A DNA stretch of 64,000 bases, taken from contig CAVWBK010000011.1 of assembly GCA_963753245.1 (NCBI GenBank), positions 186,001-250,000 of the forward strand, written 5' to 3'. Every line of letters starts with the position of its first letter. The stretch's first letter is position 1. Of the stretch, positions 62,910 through 64,000 are shown piece by piece. A program made the position numbers and the translations under genes. The notes under the pieces are model-generated. The model did not search any database. It was given only the letters and a program-made list of their open reading frames with translations, and was not told the DNA's origin. This stretch comes from VRUE01 sp963753245. Lineage in GTDB: Bacteria; Actinomycetota; Thermoleophilia; Solirubrobacterales; 70-9.

Positions 62910-64000
62910 GTGTATTTCGATCTCACCGACGAGCAGCAGGCGATCAAGGCGACCGCCAAGAGCTTCCTCGCGGCCCGCTACAAATCGGAGCGCATCCGCG
63001 AGCTGGCCGGCTCAGAGAGCGGCTTTGAGCAGGCCGAGTGGGACGAGATGGCCGAGCTGGGCTGGACCGGACTGGCGCTGCCCGAGGAGTGGGGCGGCCA
63101 GGGTTTGGGCATCGTTGATCTGGCGGTGCTCTTCGAGGAGATGGGTTACGCCCTCGCTCCCTCGCCGCTGTTCACCACAACGATCGCCGGTCTCGCCCTC
63201 GCCCTCTGTGGCTCCGATGAGCAGCGCGAGCGTTACCTGCGCCCGCTGGCAGAGGGCCGTTTGCGTGGTACCCCGGCGCTCTGGGACGCGGGTTCCCCGG
63301 CCACTCCGGGTGACTTCAAGTTGGCGGGCGTCGTCGATGGCCAGGACATCGTCCTCGATGGAGAAAAGGTCCTCGTCGCAGATGCCGGCTCGGCGGATTT
63401 CTTCGTCGTCGCTACCGCTGACGGTCGTCGCCATCTGGTCGAGGCGGGCGCGACGGGCGTAACAGTCGTCCCCGAACCCTCGATCGATCTCACTCGCCGC
63501 CTCTCCTCACTTCGCCTCGAGGGGGTTCGGGTGGCGGCGGCCGACACGCTGCCCGGTGAGGCAGCCGACTACTACCCCGTCTTTCACCGCCTCTGCGTCG
63601 CGCTCGCAGCGGAGTCGACGGGCATCGCCCAACGCACGATGGAGATGGCGGTTGGGTACGCCAAAGACCGCAAGCAGTTCGACCGGGCAATCGGCTCCTA
63701 CCAAGCGGTCTCCCACCGCTGTGCCCAGATGCTGCTCGAGACCGAGAACTCGCGCTCGGCGGTCTACGGCGCCGCCTGGGCGGCCGACGCCGAGCCCCGC
63801 GGGTTGGCGCTCGCCGCGTCGATCGCCAAGGCCTACGCGTCCGATGCCGGCTGGCGCGTCCCCGATGCCTCGATCCAGGTGCACGGCGGAATCGGCTTCA
63901 CCTGGGAGCACGACCTCCATTTCTTCCTCAAGCGCGGCAAGGCGAACGCGGCGATGTTCGGCGATGCGAAGTGGCATCGCGAACGGGTCGCCGAGGCCGT
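62910..64000 (+). CDS. Acyl-CoA dehydrogenase, subunit 2, 3' end outside window
   Basis: GTG at 62910 opens YFDLTDEQQAIKATAKSFLA. The frame runs without stop to the right edge (363 codons). WTGLALPEEWGGQGLGIVDL, ALAAESTGIAQRTMEMAVGY, KDRKQFDRAIGSYQAVSHRC and QVHGGIGFTWEHDLHFFLKR follow the family. The segment before them is shorter and more variable than in subunit 1, with a less clear flavin-binding motif, as in the second chain of mycobacterial heteromeric enzymes. At most a few residues are missing at the end. Confidence 0.9.
   Translation, partial: MYFDLTDEQQAIKATAKSFLAARYKSERIRELAGSESGFEQAEWDEMAELGWTGLALPEEWGGQGLGIVDLAVLFEEMGYALAPSPLFTTTIAGLALALCGSDEQRERYLRPLAEGRLRGTPALWDAGSPATPGDFKLAGVVDGQDIVLDGEKVLVADAGSADFFVVATADGRRHLVEAGATGVTVVPEPSIDLTRRLSSLRLEGVRVAAADTLPGEAADYYPVFHRLCVALAAESTGIAQRTMEMAVGYAKDRKQFDRAIGSYQAVSHRCAQMLLETENSRSAVYGAAWAADAEPRGLALAASIAKAYASDAGWRVPDASIQVHGGIGFTWEHDLHFFLKRGKANAAMFGDAKWHRERVAEA

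Overview
The window is high-GC bacterial chromosome. Its gene content and order point to a deep-branching actinobacterium, most likely class Thermoleophilia (Solirubrobacterales or a relative). This is an inference from the text. It rests on GTG and TTG starts, a mycobacteria/Bacillus-like tilS-hpt-ftsH-fol-coaX-dus-lysS-clpC-disA-carD-ispDF-cysS-rlmB backbone, a Spo0H-like sigma factor, and secreted proteins sharing an N-terminal block (LTxAN...ALGG...NSVGTKQ...AVT) that I associate with that class.

Layout. 1-941: 3' part of an ammonium transporter, its terminator, and a decayed class C-like group II intron inserted right behind that terminator (1000-2067). 2069-10.3 kb: LysR regulator divergent from a universal stress protein, a HAD phosphatase, unknowns, a 939-residue exported multidomain wall-hydrolase-like protein, a nucleoside phosphorylase-like protein, and a PII protein lacking the usual modified tyrosine. 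10.3-38.9 kb: housekeeping backbone with an HTH-adenylate cyclase, tilS, hpt, ftsH, folP-folB-folK, coaX, dus, greA, lysS, clpC, disA, carD, ispD, ispF, cysS, rlmB and sigH. It is interrupted by small insertions: tandem GST-like genes plus a cupin, an aldo/keto reductase plus an MFS exporter, a DUF389 unit, and an acyl-CoA synthetase plus a coiled-coil gene.

40.0-45.4 kb: visibly lower-GC accessory island. A 40-nt fragment of tRNA-Thr marks the left edge. The right edge is an intact tRNA-Thr(UGU) whose 5' end is overlapped by a frameshifted tyrosine-integrase pseudogene. The cargo is small lipoproteins, secreted proteins and a decayed duplicate of one of them. 45.6-50.6 kb: an AT-hook/HTH protein, a repeat-containing secreted protein, and a run of membrane proteins (coiled-coil, collagen-like, SHOCT).

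50.6-64.0 kb: a ring-cleaving dioxygenase with a maleylacetate-reductase-like enzyme, a PlsC-GpsA fusion, an ECF sigma factor with a small membrane partner, DUF4383, a zinc-finger rhomboid protease, a BtuF-like protein, a CNNM/CorC protein, and a beta-oxidation cluster (3-hydroxyacyl-CoA dehydrogenase, thiolase, two acyl-CoA dehydrogenases, the last cut by the window edge) with a perfect 16-bp palindrome in its divergent promoter region.

I did not find a clear novel defence or biosynthetic system, and no CRISPR array. The most unusual items are the intron behind the terminator, the tRNA-Thr island in which the 5' half of the tRNA is duplicated, the PlsC-GpsA fusion, the HTH-cyclase, the PII variant, the wall-hydrolase-like protein with two zinc-less LytM-like domains, and the apparent ATT start of carD. 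All positions were read by eye; no searches or alignments were run.
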